From Paenibacillus sp. BK033 (GTDB lineage: Bacteria > Bacillota > Bacilli > Paenibacillales > Paenibacillaceae): 64,000 nt of DNA. This document shows, one piece after another, positions 1-9,469 of this stretch (position 1 is its first letter; each line of letters opens with the position of its first letter). A program made the translations under genes and the position numbers. The stretch covers positions 1,240,001 through 1,304,000 of the forward strand of contig NZ_SLVP01000001.1 of NCBI RefSeq assembly GCF_004345425.1. Direction: 5' to 3'. Under the pieces are notes generated by a model, which searched no databases, was not told the origin of the DNA, and saw only the letters and a list, made by a program, of their open reading frames with translations.

Positions 1-2
1 TT

Positions 3-236
3 AATTTTGGTGACGGCGTTGCCCGTTACGACCTTCGTACGGACAGCAGCAAGCACCACCATCATCATCTGATTTGCGTACAGTGCGGCGCAATGGACGA
101 GATTAAGGAAGACTGGCTTCTTCCGCTGGAGGAACGGTTAGAGCAGGAATACGGCTTTACCGTTATCGACCATCGTCTTGACTTCCAGGGCGTATGTCAC
201 CGTTGCAATGCGAATAATGACAAAACAAATGAATAA
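3..236 (+). CDS. fur: Ferric uptake regulator Fur (3' part only)
   Basis: The last 77 codons of a Fur-family repressor enter from the left edge; the N-terminal winged-helix DNA-binding domain lies outside the window. What remains is the metal-binding and dimerisation domain: a histidine run (HHHHH), a CVQC motif about 25 residues in, and a C-terminal CHRC pair, the four cysteines of the structural zinc site. The stretch starting NFGDGVARYDLR resembles B. subtilis Fur rather than PerR or Zur. The downstream order with yqzK and xerD also matches the B. subtilis fur locus, although a protease and ald are inserted here. Fur normally represses iron-uptake genes in an iron-dependent way. The assignment within the family is confident but not certain because the DNA-reading half is missing. 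Confidence 0.85.
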   Translation, partial: NFGDGVARYDLRTDSSKHHHHHLICVQCGAMDEIKEDWLLPLEERLEQEYGFTVIDHRLDFQGVCHRCNANNDKTNE

Positions 237-278
237 ACGGCTTTGCTGCCCAGCGTATCTGGACGGCAAAGCCGTTTT
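237..278. terminator. Intrinsic terminator after fur, possibly bidirectional
   Basis: An 11-bp stem AACGGCTTTGC / GCAAAGCCGTT with an 18-nt loop is followed by TTTT on the plus strand and by A-rich sequence on the other side. It sits between the convergent fur and subtilase genes and could serve both. Confidence 0.8.
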
Positions 279-307
279 GGCGTTTTATTGGGGCGATCTT
301 ATTACCG

Positions 308-1450
308 TCAAATTCGATCCAGCTGCAGGAGTCCCGCGCCCTGCTCGTTCTCGGACTCGGAAGGCAGCGGCATCGCCCGGCTCTTAAGCTTCTCCGACAC
401 CTGGGCTGGGCTAAGTCCCGCCTGCTTGGATAACAGGAGAGCAACGCCGCCGGCAGCATGCGGGGCGGACATGCTGGTTCCGGACAGGGTCATGTATCCG
501 CCATTCAACCATGTGGATTTGATCTGCTCGCCTGGCGCAGCCAGATCGATGCCCGAACCGCGGCTGCTAAAGCCCGTTACTTTATCCGACATATCGGTAG
601 CGGCGATAGCCATCGTCTCGGGAAAAGAGGCGGGGGCGTCAATCATGCCGTTATCCTCCGTTCCGGAGTTGCCGGCAGAGGCGACAATAACAATACCTTG
701 CTTATAGGCTTTTGCAATAACATCCCTGAGCGCGCGGCTGACGGTTGAACCAACCAGGCCAAAGCTCATGTTGATCACATCCATCTTATTGCGGATGCAC
801 CAGTCAACGCCGGCTATGATGCTGGATACGAATCCGCCGCCCCGGCTGTCCAAGGCTTTAACGGCATAGAGCTCGACATCGGGGGCCACTCCTTTGATCC
901 CGTCCAGGCCTCTGGCCGCGGTTATTCCGGCAACATGGGTGCCGTGGCCGTTATCATCCGCGTAGCTTCCGCCCCGAATCGTATTGACTCCCCCGGCAAT
1001 TTGCAAATTGGGATGCGCTGCAATTCCCGTATCAATAATGGCGACCTTTATCTTTCCGCCGGTTGTCCGCGGCCAAGCTTCATGGGCTTTGACGCGGCAT
1101 ATATTCCATGTCAGCTCGGGCGGGCAGGCCGCCATCGCATGGACCGTTGTTTTGCTTCTCCCCGCTGCCTTATGCTTCTTGAATAGATGTACCCGGATTC
1201 GGACATCGCTCTCGACCCTTTTTACTTCCGGGTGTCTCGCAATGGGCTTCCAAGGGCGGCGCTTGTCGAAATGGCAGCCGATCGTTCGGAGGGCCGGCAT
1301 CCGTTTGTAAGGCTTTATCCCTTTCATTTGTAATCTTCTGAGACATTTTTTATAGGAGCGACCCGTTTTGAAGGTAATTAGTTTGCGAACGGTATTTCTG
1401 GATGGGACACGCTTTGAGCTTGTAAACAGCAGCTTTTCCAGCTTTGGCAT
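308..1450 (-). CDS. Subtilisin-like serine protease (S8 family)
   Basis: A 380-residue subtilase. The catalytic triad is visible: Asp in VAIIDTG (about residue 140), His in NGHGTHVAG (about 169) and Ser in GTSMSAPHAAGG (about 326), with the oxyanion-hole Asn in SAGNSG. The first 110 residues resemble an I9-type propeptide (HPEVKRVESD before the cleavage region). There is no obvious N-terminal signal peptide or membrane segment, so the enzyme may be intracellular or exported by an unrecognised route. The start is the second of two close ATGs (minus strand), since AGGAG lies 7 nt before it and directly abuts the first ATG at 1456. It is a single gene, convergent with fur and divergent from ald. 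The substrate is unknown. Confidence 0.85.
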   Translation of the reverse strand: MPKLEKLLFTSSKRVPSRNTVRKLITFKTGRSYKKCLRRLQMKGIKPYKRMPALRTIGCHFDKRRPWKPIARHPEVKRVESDVRIRVHLFKKHKAAGRSKTTVHAMAACPPELTWNICRVKAHEAWPRTTGGKIKVAIIDTGIAAHPNLQIAGGVNTIRGGSYADDNGHGTHVAGITAARGLDGIKGVAPDVELYAVKALDSRGGGFVSSIIAGVDWCIRNKMDVINMSFGLVGSTVSRALRDVIAKAYKQGIVIVASAGNSGTEDNGMIDAPASFPETMAIAATDMSDKVTGFSSRGSGIDLAAPGEQIKSTWLNGGYMTLSGTSMSAPHAAGGVALLLSKQAGLSPAQVSEKLKSRAMPLPSESENEQGAGLLQLDRI

Positions 1451-1671
1451 ATACATTCTCCTATTCGTTCTATATATAGACCGTCAAAGCCAATGAAAAC
1501 GTGCTTGTTCATTGTATGGAGCGCCAGCCAAGTTCGTTATGGTCACCTGTACGGAATAACAGCACATATTTTTCGATCGGGCTGGAAAAGGTACGCTTAT
1601 GGGCTAACATTTGTCCCTAAAGTTTCATACAACATAGTAGATAGTGCGCCATATTCCAGGAGGGGAAGCTA

Positions 1672-2814
1672 ATGATTATCGGCGTTCCGAAGGAAATCAA
1701 ATCGAGCGAGTACCGTGTTGCGCTTACTCCGGCGGGCGTAACCATGCTGAAGGCGGCAGGCCATAAGGTGATTGTGGAGACGAGAGCCGGCGAAGGAAGC
1801 GGATTCGAGGATCGGGATTACGAGTTGGAAGGCGCGGAGATTCGAGGAGAGGCATCGGAGGTATGGAAAGAAGCGGATATGATCATGAAGGTCAAAGAGC
1901 CGCTTAAGGAGGAGTTTTCCTACTTCCGCGAAGGACTGATCTTATTTACGTATTTGCATCTTGCCGCGGCTCCCGAGCTTACCCGTGCATTGATGGACAG
2001 CGGGGTAACGGGGATTGCATACGAGACGATCCAACTCGCAAACGGAAGCCTGCCCCTGTTGACGCCAATGAGCGAAGTGGCGGGACGCATGGCCGTACAG
2101 GTGGGCTCGCAGTTTCTTGAAGCGTTTAATGGCGGCAGAGGTGTGTTGTTGGGAGGCGTACCCGGGGTGCCGCCAGCCGAGGTTGTTATTATCGGCGGCG
2201 GAATCGTAGGTACAAACGCAGCGAAGATAGCACTCGGCATGGGCGCGAACGTTGTTGTCTTGGAGAAAAGCACCGACCGCATGAGATACCTGGATGATGT
2301 GTTTGGAGGCCGGCTTCGTACGCTTATGTCGAGTCCCTATAATATTGCGGATGCCGTCGGAAAAGCGGATTTACTCATTGGAGCGGTACTGATACCGGGA
2401 GCAAAAGCGCCGCATCTGGTTACGGAAACGATGGTGCAATCCATGAAAAAAGGCTCGGTAATTGTGGATGTGGCTGTTGACCAGGGCGGGTCGATTGCAA
2501 CCGTTGACCGTCCAACCACGCACAAGGATCCCATTTATATGAAGCATGGCGTGGTCCATTACGCGGTCGCCAATATACCGGGTGCCGTTCCGCGTACGTC
2601 TACTTTTGCTTTAACGAATGTTACGATGCCGTATGCCCTTGATCTTGCAAGTCGAGGGTGGGAGGCCATTAGAGCCAGCGTGCCTCTGCAGAAAGGGGTT
2701 AACACCTACCGGGGAACTGTCACTTATGAACCGGTCGCAGCGGCATCAGGACTTCCTTACACTCCGCTTCAACGATGGCTGGACAGTATCGCTTTCGACA
2801 ATCTTGAGCCTTAA
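1672..2814 (+). CDS. ald: Alanine dehydrogenase
   Basis: This 380-residue enzyme catalyses NAD-dependent reversible deamination of L-alanine to pyruvate and ammonia; in bacilli it supports use of alanine and normal sporulation. All four residues known to be essential in this family are at their usual positions: Arg15, Lys75, His96 and Asp270. The Rossmann motif [12 protein letters not shown] is near residue 175. The ATG start has an AGGAGGGG ribosome binding site 5-6 nt upstream. The gene is probably monocistronic: 220 bp of non-coding sequence precedes it and a small gene with its own ribosome binding site follows. In B. subtilis ald is not next to fur, so its position here is a local difference. 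Confidence 0.96.
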   Translation: MIIGVPKEIKSSEYRVALTPAGVTMLKAAGHKVIVETRAGEGSGFEDRDYELEGAEIRGEASEVWKEADMIMKVKEPLKEEFSYFREGLILFTYLHLAAAPELTRALMDSGVTGIAYETIQLANGSLPLLTPMSEVAGRMAVQVGSQFLEAFNGGRGVLLGGVPGVPPAEVVIIGGGIVGTNAAKIALGMGANVVVLEKSTDRMRYLDDVFGGRLRTLMSSPYNIADAVGKADLLIGAVLIPGAKAPHLVTETMVQSMKKGSVIVDVAVDQGGSIATVDRPTTHKDPIYMKHGVVHYAVANIPGAVPRTSTFALTNVTMPYALDLASRGWEAIRASVPLQKGVNTYRGTVTYEPVAAASGLPYTPLQRWLDSIAFDNLEP

Positions 2815-2911
2815 CTTTAGGCGAATCTGGGCGTTATTCAAGGTATAACCATTAGGCCTCTCTCATAGATTGTTACGGATGGACAACCGTAAAAATAAAG
2901 GAGGAAGGCAG

Positions 2912-3136
2912 ATGGTCCTCTCCCTGCGCAGATGGATAAGCCGAATCTTGTTTGTTGTGATATTCACCTTGTTGCTTCTGATCGTGACGGGCAGCTATCG
3001 CTGGCTGGTTGACGTGATTGCGCCCGTCCACCCTTATAGAGAGCCTAAAGGCGCTGCGTTGAAAGTTTTCCAGGCCGATGCGGAAAAGGGAAGCATCGCG
3101 GATCGGCTGAGGTGGTTTTATTGGTATGGGGAATGA
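2912..3136 (+). CDS. yqzK: YqzK-like small membrane protein (DUF4227)
   Basis: A 74-residue protein with one hydrophobic segment (about residues 8-27, rich in Leu, Ile and Val) followed by a basic-acidic soluble tail. The ATG at 2912 is chosen because GGAGG ends about 5 nt before it; an upstream in-frame ATG has no ribosome binding site. Its place directly before xerD matches the conserved fur-yqzK-xerD order of Bacillus, which supports the name more than the sequence does. Function is not known in any organism I can name. Confidence 0.75.
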   Translation: MVLSLRRWISRILFVVIFTLLLLIVTGSYRWLVDVIAPVHPYREPKGAALKVFQADAEKGSIADRLRWFYWYGE

Positions 3137-3277
3137 TATAACCTGGTATAAAATAAAAGTGGTAAAGCAGGATTTGAACGGCCGGTTGTGGAATAGTGGA
3201 ATAGCAGGATAACTTGCCCGCAGACAAGGTCCATAGCCCTATGGCCCTGATCATCCTTCTGGACGAAAGGAACCGGC

Positions 3278-4168
3278 ATGAAAGCTCAAGTAGAATCCTT
3301 TATTCAATATTTAATGAACGAGCGCGCCTTATCCAGCAGTACGCTGGAGTCTTACGGACGCGACTTGCAAGGCTTGCTCGACTATCTGGAACAGCAATCG
3401 ATCGCGAATGTGGCCGACGTTCACCGTCACCATTTGTCGCATTATTTACTGCGTCTGAAAGAGAGCGGACGCAAGACTTCGACGGTATCCCGGCATATTG
3501 CGTCCATTCGCGCTTTTTTTCATTATTTGGCGGTAAACGGTTATATACAGCTTAATCCCGCCATCTACATAGAGTCCCCCAAGCAGGAAAAGAAAGAACC
3601 TAGCGTGCTGTCGATCGAGAACGCAGGCCAGCTTCTTGAGACTCCTCAGCCGGTTACGGCTGCCGGGAAGCGGGACAAAGCGATGCTGGAGCTTCTGTAT
3701 GCCACAGGGATTCGGGTGTCCGAGCTGATTTCGTTAAACGTGGACAGCGTGAATTCGCAGTTAAACATCATTCGTTGCGTGGGCAGCGGGATGAAGGAGC
3801 GGATCATCCCGTTTGGAAGAATGGCCGCATCCGCCCTTGACGATTATTTGCAGAATGGCAGAGCGGAGCTGCTTAGGCAGTCGGAGGACGAGCCTGCTTT
3901 GTTCCTCAATCAGCTTGGCACGCGGATGACTCGCCAGGGCTTCTGGAAGATGGTCAAAAAGTACGCGAAGGAAGCGGGAATCTCCGAAGAGATTACACCG
4001 CATACGCTGCGGCATTCGTTTGCGGCGCATCTGCTGGAGAACGGGGCTGATCTCCGGGCCGTCCAGGAGCTGCTCGGTCATGCGGATATTTCGACCACCC
4101 AGCGGTATACGAAGGTCTCCAAGGTAAAAATGAAGGATGTATATTCGAATGCCCATCCCCGGGCATAG
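3278..4168 (+). CDS. xerD: Tyrosine recombinase XerD
   Basis: A 296-residue tyrosine recombinase that, with XerC/CodV, resolves chromosome dimers at dif near the terminus. The N-terminal SAM-like core-binding domain covers about residues 1-90. The catalytic domain carries Arg146 (GIRVSEL), Lys173 (GMKER), His242 and Arg245 (PHTLRHSF), His268 (LGHAD) and the nucleophile Tyr277 (TQRYT), a complete active site. The ATG has GAAAGG about 8 nt upstream. Gene order (yqzK upstream, deoB downstream) matches B. subtilis, where the gene was called ripX. It is an ordinary chromosomal gene, not a mobile-element integrase. Confidence 0.95.
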   Translation: MKAQVESFIQYLMNERALSSSTLESYGRDLQGLLDYLEQQSIANVADVHRHHLSHYLLRLKESGRKTSTVSRHIASIRAFFHYLAVNGYIQLNPAIYIESPKQEKKEPSVLSIENAGQLLETPQPVTAAGKRDKAMLELLYATGIRVSELISLNVDSVNSQLNIIRCVGSGMKERIIPFGRMAASALDDYLQNGRAELLRQSEDEPALFLNQLGTRMTRQGFWKMVKKYAKEAGISEEITPHTLRHSFAAHLLENGADLRAVQELLGHADISTTQRYTKVSKVKMKDVYSNAHPRA

Positions 4169-4180
4169 CTGCAACCAAGA

Positions 4181-4322
4181 GTAAGAATTGCAACCAAAAA
4201 GCGCGTTGCAATTCTTAGGCTTACGCTTACGAAGTAAGAATTGCAACCAAAAGCATGTTGCAATTCTTAGGCTTACGCTTACGAAGTAAGAATTGCAACC
4301 AAAAGCATGTTGCAATTCTTTT
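4181..4322. repeat. Tandem hairpin repeat, two full copies (53 and 52 bp) plus a partial third
   Basis: The unit begins GTAAGAATTG at 4181, 4234 and 4286. Each unit holds a 12-bp perfect inverted repeat AAGAATTGCAAC / GTTGCAATTCTT with a 9-10 nt loop, and the linker contains TTAGGCTTACGCTTACGAA. Full copies differ only in the loop. The third hairpin ends 2 nt before the AGGAGG of deoB. A diverged copy of the same element precedes cmk (50679-50732). It fills the xerD-deoB gap. Confidence 0.95.
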
Positions 4323-4334
4323 AGGAGGATCCCA

Positions 4335-5519
4335 ATGAAATTTGATCGTATTGCAGTAATTGTATTAGACAGCGTCGGCATCGGCGAATTGCCGGATGCG
4401 CCGTCCTTTGGGGACAGCGGGTCCCATACGCTTGGCCACATCATTGAACGCGTGCCGTCGATCGAGCTTCCGAACCTGCGTCGCTGGGGACTTGACCGGA
4501 TCGCGGATCTGGCGGATTGGAAGCCGGAAGGGGAAGCGGCAGCTTATTACGGCAAAATGGCCGAGGTCTCGGTTGGCAAGGACACCATGACCGGCCATTG
4601 GGAGCTGATGGGGCTTAAGATTACCGTTCCGTTCCAGACATTCCCTGAAGGCTTTCCGGCCGAACTGATCCAGGCGTTCGAGGAACGCACCGGCCGCAAG
4701 GTGATCGGCAACAAGCCGGCAAGCGGCACCGAGATCTTGGATGAGCTGGGCGCGGAGCAGATGGAGACTGGGGCATGGATCGTTTATACGTCCGCCGACA
4801 GCGTGTTCCAGATTGCGGCTCACGAGGAAATTATTCCGTTAGAGGAGCTGTACCGCGGCTGCGAAATCGCCCGAGAACTGACAATGGACGAGCGGTTTGC
4901 CGTGGGACGCGTTATAGCGCGGCCTTATGTCGGATCCCCCGGCGCTTTCAAGCGTACGCCGAACCGTCACGATTATGCGGTAAAACCGCCCGAGGCAACC
5001 GTTCTGAACCTGTTGAAGGATAACGGACTAGATACTATCGCCATCGGCAAGATTAACGATATTTTTGACGGCGAAGGCATTACGGCGACTACGTCGACGA
5101 AAAGCAACGCCGACGGGATTGCGCGTACGATTGAAGCGTTGAAACAACCGTTCAAAGGCCTGCTCTTCACCAATCTTGTTGATTTTGATTCCCTCTATGG
5201 ACACCGGCGCGATCCGGAGGGTTACGCGAAAGCGCTGGAGGAGTTTGACCTGGTGGTTCCGGAGCTCGAGAGCACGCTTGGGGAACGCGATCTTCTCATC
5301 GTAACGGCCGATCACGGCAATGACCCGGTCCATCCGGGAACCGACCATACGCGCGAATACGTACCGATTCTGCTGTACAGCCCGGCATTTGCAACTCCGG
5401 AGCGGCTTGACACAAGAGCCACCTTCTCGGATCTTGGCGCGACAATCGCCGACAATTTCGGCGTGCCGACACCGCCAAACGGCGCAAGCTTCTTAAGCTT
5501 GCTGAAGACAAAAGAGTAA
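4335..5519 (+). CDS. deoB: Phosphopentomutase
   Basis: This 394-residue enzyme interconverts (deoxy)ribose 1-phosphate and 5-phosphate, linking nucleoside phosphorolysis to central metabolism. Alkaline-phosphatase-superfamily features are clear: an N-terminal metal-binding Asp in [15 protein letters not shown], the [10 protein letters not shown] motif with the phosphorylated Thr near residue 85, and the C-terminal metal site ADHGNDP and HTREYVP. The ATG at 4335 is chosen because AGGAGG lies 6 nt before it; an upstream in-frame ATG lies inside the repeat hairpin. The enzyme works with the neighbouring pupG and pdp, so this is a nucleoside-salvage unit as in the B. subtilis drm-pupG locus. Confidence 0.96.
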   Translation: MKFDRIAVIVLDSVGIGELPDAPSFGDSGSHTLGHIIERVPSIELPNLRRWGLDRIADLADWKPEGEAAAYYGKMAEVSVGKDTMTGHWELMGLKITVPFQTFPEGFPAELIQAFEERTGRKVIGNKPASGTEILDELGAEQMETGAWIVYTSADSVFQIAAHEEIIPLEELYRGCEIARELTMDERFAVGRVIARPYVGSPGAFKRTPNRHDYAVKPPEATVLNLLKDNGLDTIAIGKINDIFDGEGITATTSTKSNADGIARTIEALKQPFKGLLFTNLVDFDSLYGHRRDPEGYAKALEEFDLVVPELESTLGERDLLIVTADHGNDPVHPGTDHTREYVPILLYSPAFATPERLDTRATFSDLGATIADNFGVPTPPNGASFLSLLKTKE

Positions 5520-5544
5520 CAAGGATACAGAGGAGGAACAAACG

Positions 5545-6375
5545 ATGAGTTCAACTACAATGACAGCAGCACAGATTAAAGAGGCCGCTTCCTATATCGC
5601 CGGCAAAGTACAGGTTCAACCGGAGATTGGCCTTATTATGGGATCCGGCCTTGGCGTGCTTGGCGACCATATCGAAAACCCGGTTACGATCGATTACAGC
5701 GACATTCCGCATTTCCCGGTATCTACGGTTGAAGGCCATGCGGGAGAGCTTGTAGTAGGCACCTTATCCGGCAGAGCGGTAGTGCTTATGCGCGGCAGAT
5801 TCCATATGTACGAAGGTTACGGACCGGAGCTGACGGCATTCCCTGTACGTGTCATGAAGGCGCTTGGCGTTACGGCCCTGCTCGTCACAAATGCCGCAGG
5901 CGGCGTGAATCTCGATTACGAGGCCGGCAACCTGATGCTGATTTCCGATCATCTGAACATGACGGGCAAAAACCCGTTGATCGGTCCAAACGACAATGAG
6001 CTTGGCGTAAGATTCCCGGATATGTCCGAGGCATACAGCAAGCGTCTGCGCGCCATTGCCCGCGAAACGGCGGCCAAGCAAGGCCTCAAGCTGCAGGAAG
6101 GCGTCTATGCCGGTTTGCTTGGTCCAACATACGAGACGCCTGCCGAGATTCGCATGCTGCGCGTATTGGGTGCAGATGCCGTCGGCATGTCGACTGTTGC
6201 CGAAGTCATTGCCGCCCGCCATTCCGGCATTGAAGTGCTCGGTATTTCCTGTATCAGCAATATGGCGGCAGGGGTGCTGGATCAGCCATTGTCGCATGAC
6301 GAAGTCATGGAAACGACGGAGCGCGTAAAAGCTGAATTTTTGGCGCTGGTAAAAGAAGTTATCCGACTTTTTTAG
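5545..6375 (+). CDS. pupG: Purine nucleoside phosphorylase (inosine/guanosine type)
   Basis: A 276-residue trimeric-type purine nucleoside phosphorylase, which splits purine nucleosides with phosphate to free base and ribose 1-phosphate, the substrate of DeoB. The phosphate loop MGSGLGVLGD is at residues 32-41, the substrate motif NAAGGVN is near 115, and GPTYETPAE and GMSTVAEVIAA follow, all typical of the PunA family. The ATG has GAGGAGG 9 nt upstream, and the gene follows deoB by 25 bp, so the two are probably co-transcribed. It lacks the features of the hexameric DeoD type. Confidence 0.95.
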   Translation: MSSTTMTAAQIKEAASYIAGKVQVQPEIGLIMGSGLGVLGDHIENPVTIDYSDIPHFPVSTVEGHAGELVVGTLSGRAVVLMRGRFHMYEGYGPELTAFPVRVMKALGVTALLVTNAAGGVNLDYEAGNLMLISDHLNMTGKNPLIGPNDNELGVRFPDMSEAYSKRLRAIARETAAKQGLKLQEGVYAGLLGPTYETPAEIRMLRVLGADAVGMSTVAEVIAARHSGIEVLGISCISNMAAGVLDQPLSHDEVMETTERVKAEFLALVKEVIRLF

Positions 6376-6484
6376 TAGATCTTTGTAATAAAAATGTAAC
6401 AATTGGCTCGACGGAATATGACAGTATCTGATGGCGGGGTCGTCGTATAATGTCCATGATTATGGGATGATGGAGTGGAGAAAC

Positions 6485-6649
6485 GTGGACAAGCTATTAC
6501 TCGTCGAAATTGAGCAGCTTAGAGGGAAAATGGTTGAAAAAGCAATGAAAAAGAAAACATTTGTACATCGTGAGGTGCTCCAGCTGAGTCAAATGCTGGA
6601 CGAACTGATCGTTCGGCAACAAATGCTGCGAGCGCATTCTCATAAATGA
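6485..6649 (+). CDS. Spo0E-like aspartyl-phosphate phosphatase
   Basis: A small helical protein (54 residues from this start) with the Spo0E signature: a first helix LLVEIEQLRGKMVEKAM, a loop, then a second helix EVLQLSQMLDELIVRQQ that contains the SQxLD core. Members dephosphorylate Spo0A~P and delay sporulation. The start is uncertain: GTG at 6485 has GGAG 4 and 9 nt upstream, while in-frame ATGs at 6467, 6470 and 6431 are possible but have poorer ribosome binding sites. A TATAAT lies at 6446-6451, suggesting a local promoter inside the longest version. It sits between pupG and pdp, where B. subtilis has no such gene. Confidence 0.8.
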   Translation: MDKLLLVEIEQLRGKMVEKAMKKKTFVHREVLQLSQMLDELIVRQQMLRAHSHK

Positions 6650-6676
6650 CTGCGCGGCAGAAACGGAGTGAATAAC

Positions 6677-8005
6677 ATGCGAGCAGTAGATCTAATACAA
6701 AAGAAGCGGGACGGCGGAGAGCTGACTGCAAAAGAATTGACGTTTCTGGTGGACGGCTATTGCGATGGAGACATTCCGGATTATCAGATGTCGGCTTGGG
6801 CGATGGCGGTACTCTTTCGGGGAATGACGCCGGCCGAGACAGCGGCACTTACGCTTGCCATGGCGAATTCGGGAGACCAGGTAGACCTGGCTCCGATCGC
6901 GGGAGTGAAGGTGGACAAGCACAGCACGGGCGGAGTAGGCGACAAGACAACGCTGATTATTGCCCCGCTAGTTGCCTCCGTTGGCGTCCCGGTTGCCAAA
7001 ATGTCCGGCAGGGGACTTGGCCATACGGGAGGAACGATCGACAAATTGGAATCGATTGCAGGCTTCCAGACGGAGCTGACGAGGGAGAAATTCCTCGAAC
7101 AAGTGAATGAGCTTGGCTTGTCGGTGATCGGACAAAGCGGAAATCTGGCACCAGCAGACAAAAAGCTGTATGCGCTGCGGGATGTGACGGCTACCGTCGA
7201 ATCCATTCCGTTAATCGCGAGCTCTGTCATGAGCAAGAAGATCGCGGCCGGCGCGGATGCCATCGTGCTGGACGTGAAGACGGGAAGCGGCGCTTTTATG
7301 AAGACCGTTGAGGATTCCGAGAAGCTGGCCCAAGCCATGGTGGAGATCGGCACCCAGGTCGGCCGTCAGACGGCGGCAGTCATCAGCGACATGGATCAGC
7401 CGCTTGGCTTCGCTATCGGCAATGCGCTGGAAGTCCGGGAAGCTATTGAAACGCTGCGGGGCAATGGACCGGCGGACCTTACCGAATTATGTCTAACTTT
7501 GGGCGCGCATATGGTTGTCCTTGGCGGAAAAGCTTCGACGGTTGCCGAAGCGAAAGACCTGCTGCAAAAGCAGCTGGATAATGGCGAAGCCTTAGCCAAG
7601 TTCAAGCAGTTTGTTGAAGCGCAGGGCGGAGACGTTTCGGTCGTGGATGATGTTAATCGGTTGCCGCAAGCTGCGGTGCAAGTAGAGGTAAAAGCCGCTT
7701 CCGCAGGGTTTATCGCCGCGATTGATGCGGAAGAGCTTGGAATCGCCGCGATGCTGCTGGGAGCCGGACGGGCAACGAAGGAAGCGACCATCGATTATTC
7801 TGTTGGGATTACCATCCGCAAGAAGGTTGGAGATGCGGTAAGCGAAGGCGACACGCTCGCCGTGCTTCACGTGCGCGCCCAGGATTCTGCCGTGGAAGAA
7901 GTCATAGCTAAAGTCCGCGAAGCTTACGCGGTAGCGGCAGGGAAGCCCGATGAGCGACCGCTTCTTTTGTCCGTTGTTACGGCGGAAGGAACGCAGCGTT
8001 ATTAG
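6677..8005 (+). CDS. pdp: Pyrimidine-nucleoside phosphorylase
   Basis: A 442-residue thymidine/pyrimidine phosphorylase that converts thymidine, uridine or deoxyuridine plus phosphate to the base and (deoxy)ribose 1-phosphate. The family signatures are clear: [10 protein letters not shown] near residue 80, then [18 protein letters not shown] near 110, a central phosphate-binding domain, and a C-terminal lipoyl-like domain ([16 protein letters not shown]). The ATG at 6677 is preferred (GGAG about 8 nt upstream) over a GTG at 6668 that overlaps that site. Together with deoB and pupG it completes a salvage set. Confidence 0.95.
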   Translation: MRAVDLIQKKRDGGELTAKELTFLVDGYCDGDIPDYQMSAWAMAVLFRGMTPAETAALTLAMANSGDQVDLAPIAGVKVDKHSTGGVGDKTTLIIAPLVASVGVPVAKMSGRGLGHTGGTIDKLESIAGFQTELTREKFLEQVNELGLSVIGQSGNLAPADKKLYALRDVTATVESIPLIASSVMSKKIAAGADAIVLDVKTGSGAFMKTVEDSEKLAQAMVEIGTQVGRQTAAVISDMDQPLGFAIGNALEVREAIETLRGNGPADLTELCLTLGAHMVVLGGKASTVAEAKDLLQKQLDNGEALAKFKQFVEAQGGDVSVVDDVNRLPQAAVQVEVKAASAGFIAAIDAEELGIAAMLLGAGRATKEATIDYSVGITIRKKVGDAVSEGDTLAVLHVRAQDSAVEEVIAKVREAYAVAAGKPDERPLLLSVVTAEGTQRY

Positions 8006-8077
8006 TTCCGTTCTTAAAGGGGCCGTCTCAAAAGAGAGTTAGCTGAATGAAGAACGGCTGGTTAGGTAAAATTGATG

Positions 8078-8117
8078 AAAAAAGCGGTGCAGCGGCTTAT
8101 CCCTGCATCGCTTTTTT
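8078..8117 (+). terminator. Intrinsic terminator after pdp
   Basis: Stem AAAAAAGCGGTGCAG / CTGCATCGCTTTTTT with a 10-nt loop and one wobble pair, ending in six Ts. It separates the salvage genes from dacF. An open frame that runs through it into dacF (from 8047) is therefore unlikely to be the real dacF start. Confidence 0.9.
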
Positions 8118-8250
8118 GTCGTTTTGGCTCCTTGTTTTTGCGTGGAATAATTTTCATGAAAGAGGTCAAGACTGGAGAAGACAATATAGCCCAATTGCGG
8201 TGTTAAAACGTTTCGACAAGAACCGCATCATCTTTGAAGGAGACCTGCAC

Positions 8251-9465
8251 ATGAAAAAAGTTTGTACGAAGCTGTTCATCCTATTCGCTGCATTTGCCCT
8301 AACCGCAATGCCAGCTGCTGCTAACGCCAATGCCGTATCCAGCGCGAAAGAGCCCGTTCCCGGCGCTCAAGGCCAGCAGCAAACCGCATCGCTCGATCTA
8401 GCACCTTTCGCGCGTTCCGCGGTCCTGATGGACGCTGACAGCGGAACCGTCATTTACGAGAAGGACAGCAACGTCAAGCTTCCTCCGGCGAGCATTACGA
8501 AGGTCATGACGATGCTGCTGATCATGGAAGCATTGGACGACGGGAAAATCAAACTGACCGACAAGGTGCCAACTAGCGAGTACGCGGCATCCATGGGCGG
8601 TTCCCAAATATTCCTAGAACCCGGTGAAGAAATGACGGTTGACGAGATGCTGAAAGGAATCGCGATGGCTTCGGGCAACGATGCCTCTGTCGCCATGGCG
8701 GAAAAGCTTGCGGGAACCGAGCAGCAATTTGTAGTGATGATGAACGAGAAAGCGCAGCAGCTTGGCTTGAAAAACACGCATTTTGCCAACTGCAACGGGC
8801 TGCCTGCGGCTGATCACTATACTTCCGCTCATGATATCGCCGTGATGTCGCGCGAGCTGCTGAAGCATTCCGAGATTACGAAATATACCGGGTCCTACCA
8901 GGATTATTTGCGCAAGTCATCGGAGAAACCGTTCTGGCTCGTGAACACGAACAAGCTTGTACGGTTCTACAGCGGAGCCGACGGTCTTAAGACAGGCTTC
9001 ACGAATGAAGCGAAGTTCTGCTTAACGGCAACGGCCAAACGCGACAACCTGCGAGTGATCGCGGTCGTGATGGGCGAGCCAAACACCAAAACGAGAAATG
9101 CCGAAGTATCGCAGATGCTGGACTTCACGTTCGCGCAATACACGACCCATCCGATCTTCAAAGAAGGGGATACGATGGGAACGATCAAGGTCGAGAAGGG
9201 CGCAGTACGGGAAATGCCGCTCGTTGCGAAGCATCCTTACAGCATTCTGCTCAAAAAAGGAGCGGCTACTCAGGATATCCGTTACGAGCTGCAGATCGAT
9301 CAACCGCTTAAAGCGCCGGTTGCGATCGGACAATCCATCGGCAAGCTAGTCGTATACCAGGGCGACCAGGTTGTGAAGGAGTTCCCGGTAGACGCGCCGC
9401 AGTCGATTGATAAAGCGGGTTGGTTCAAGCTGCTTAAACGTTCCTTCGGCGGGCTTTTCTCTTAG
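8251..9465 (+). CDS. dacF: D-alanyl-D-alanine carboxypeptidase DacF
   Basis: A 404-residue low-molecular-weight penicillin-binding protein that trims the terminal D-Ala from peptidoglycan stem peptides; in bacilli DacF acts in spore cortex formation from the forespore. It has a signal peptide (basic start, hydrophobic core, AAANANA cleavage region near 28), the catalytic Ser81-x-x-Lys84 (SITK), Ser141-Gly-Asn, and Lys247-Thr-Gly, followed by a PBP5-type C-terminal beta domain. The start ATG has GAAGGAG 7-8 nt upstream. A Spo0A-box-like TTCGACAA lies at 8213-8220. Position directly before spoIIAA is as in B. subtilis, where read-through into spoIIA occurs. Confidence 0.92.
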   Translation: MKKVCTKLFILFAAFALTAMPAAANANAVSSAKEPVPGAQGQQQTASLDLAPFARSAVLMDADSGTVIYEKDSNVKLPPASITKVMTMLLIMEALDDGKIKLTDKVPTSEYAASMGGSQIFLEPGEEMTVDEMLKGIAMASGNDASVAMAEKLAGTEQQFVVMMNEKAQQLGLKNTHFANCNGLPAADHYTSAHDIAVMSRELLKHSEITKYTGSYQDYLRKSSEKPFWLVNTNKLVRFYSGADGLKTGFTNEAKFCLTATAKRDNLRVIAVVMGEPNTKTRNAEVSQMLDFTFAQYTTHPIFKEGDTMGTIKVEKGAVREMPLVAKHPYSILLKKGAATQDIRYELQIDQPLKAPVAIGQSIGKLVVYQGDQVVKEFPVDAPQSIDKAGWFKLLKRSFGGLFS

Positions 9466-9469
9466 CGCA

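Noticed and set aside
3278-4168. XerD as a sign of a mobile element
   Set aside because: Sequence and gene order fit the housekeeping dimer-resolution recombinase, and no attachment-site repeats flank it.
8012-8050. GGCCGTCTCAAAAG string resembling the end of some insertion sequences
   Set aside because: No matching inverted end, transposase fragment or target duplication is visible nearby.
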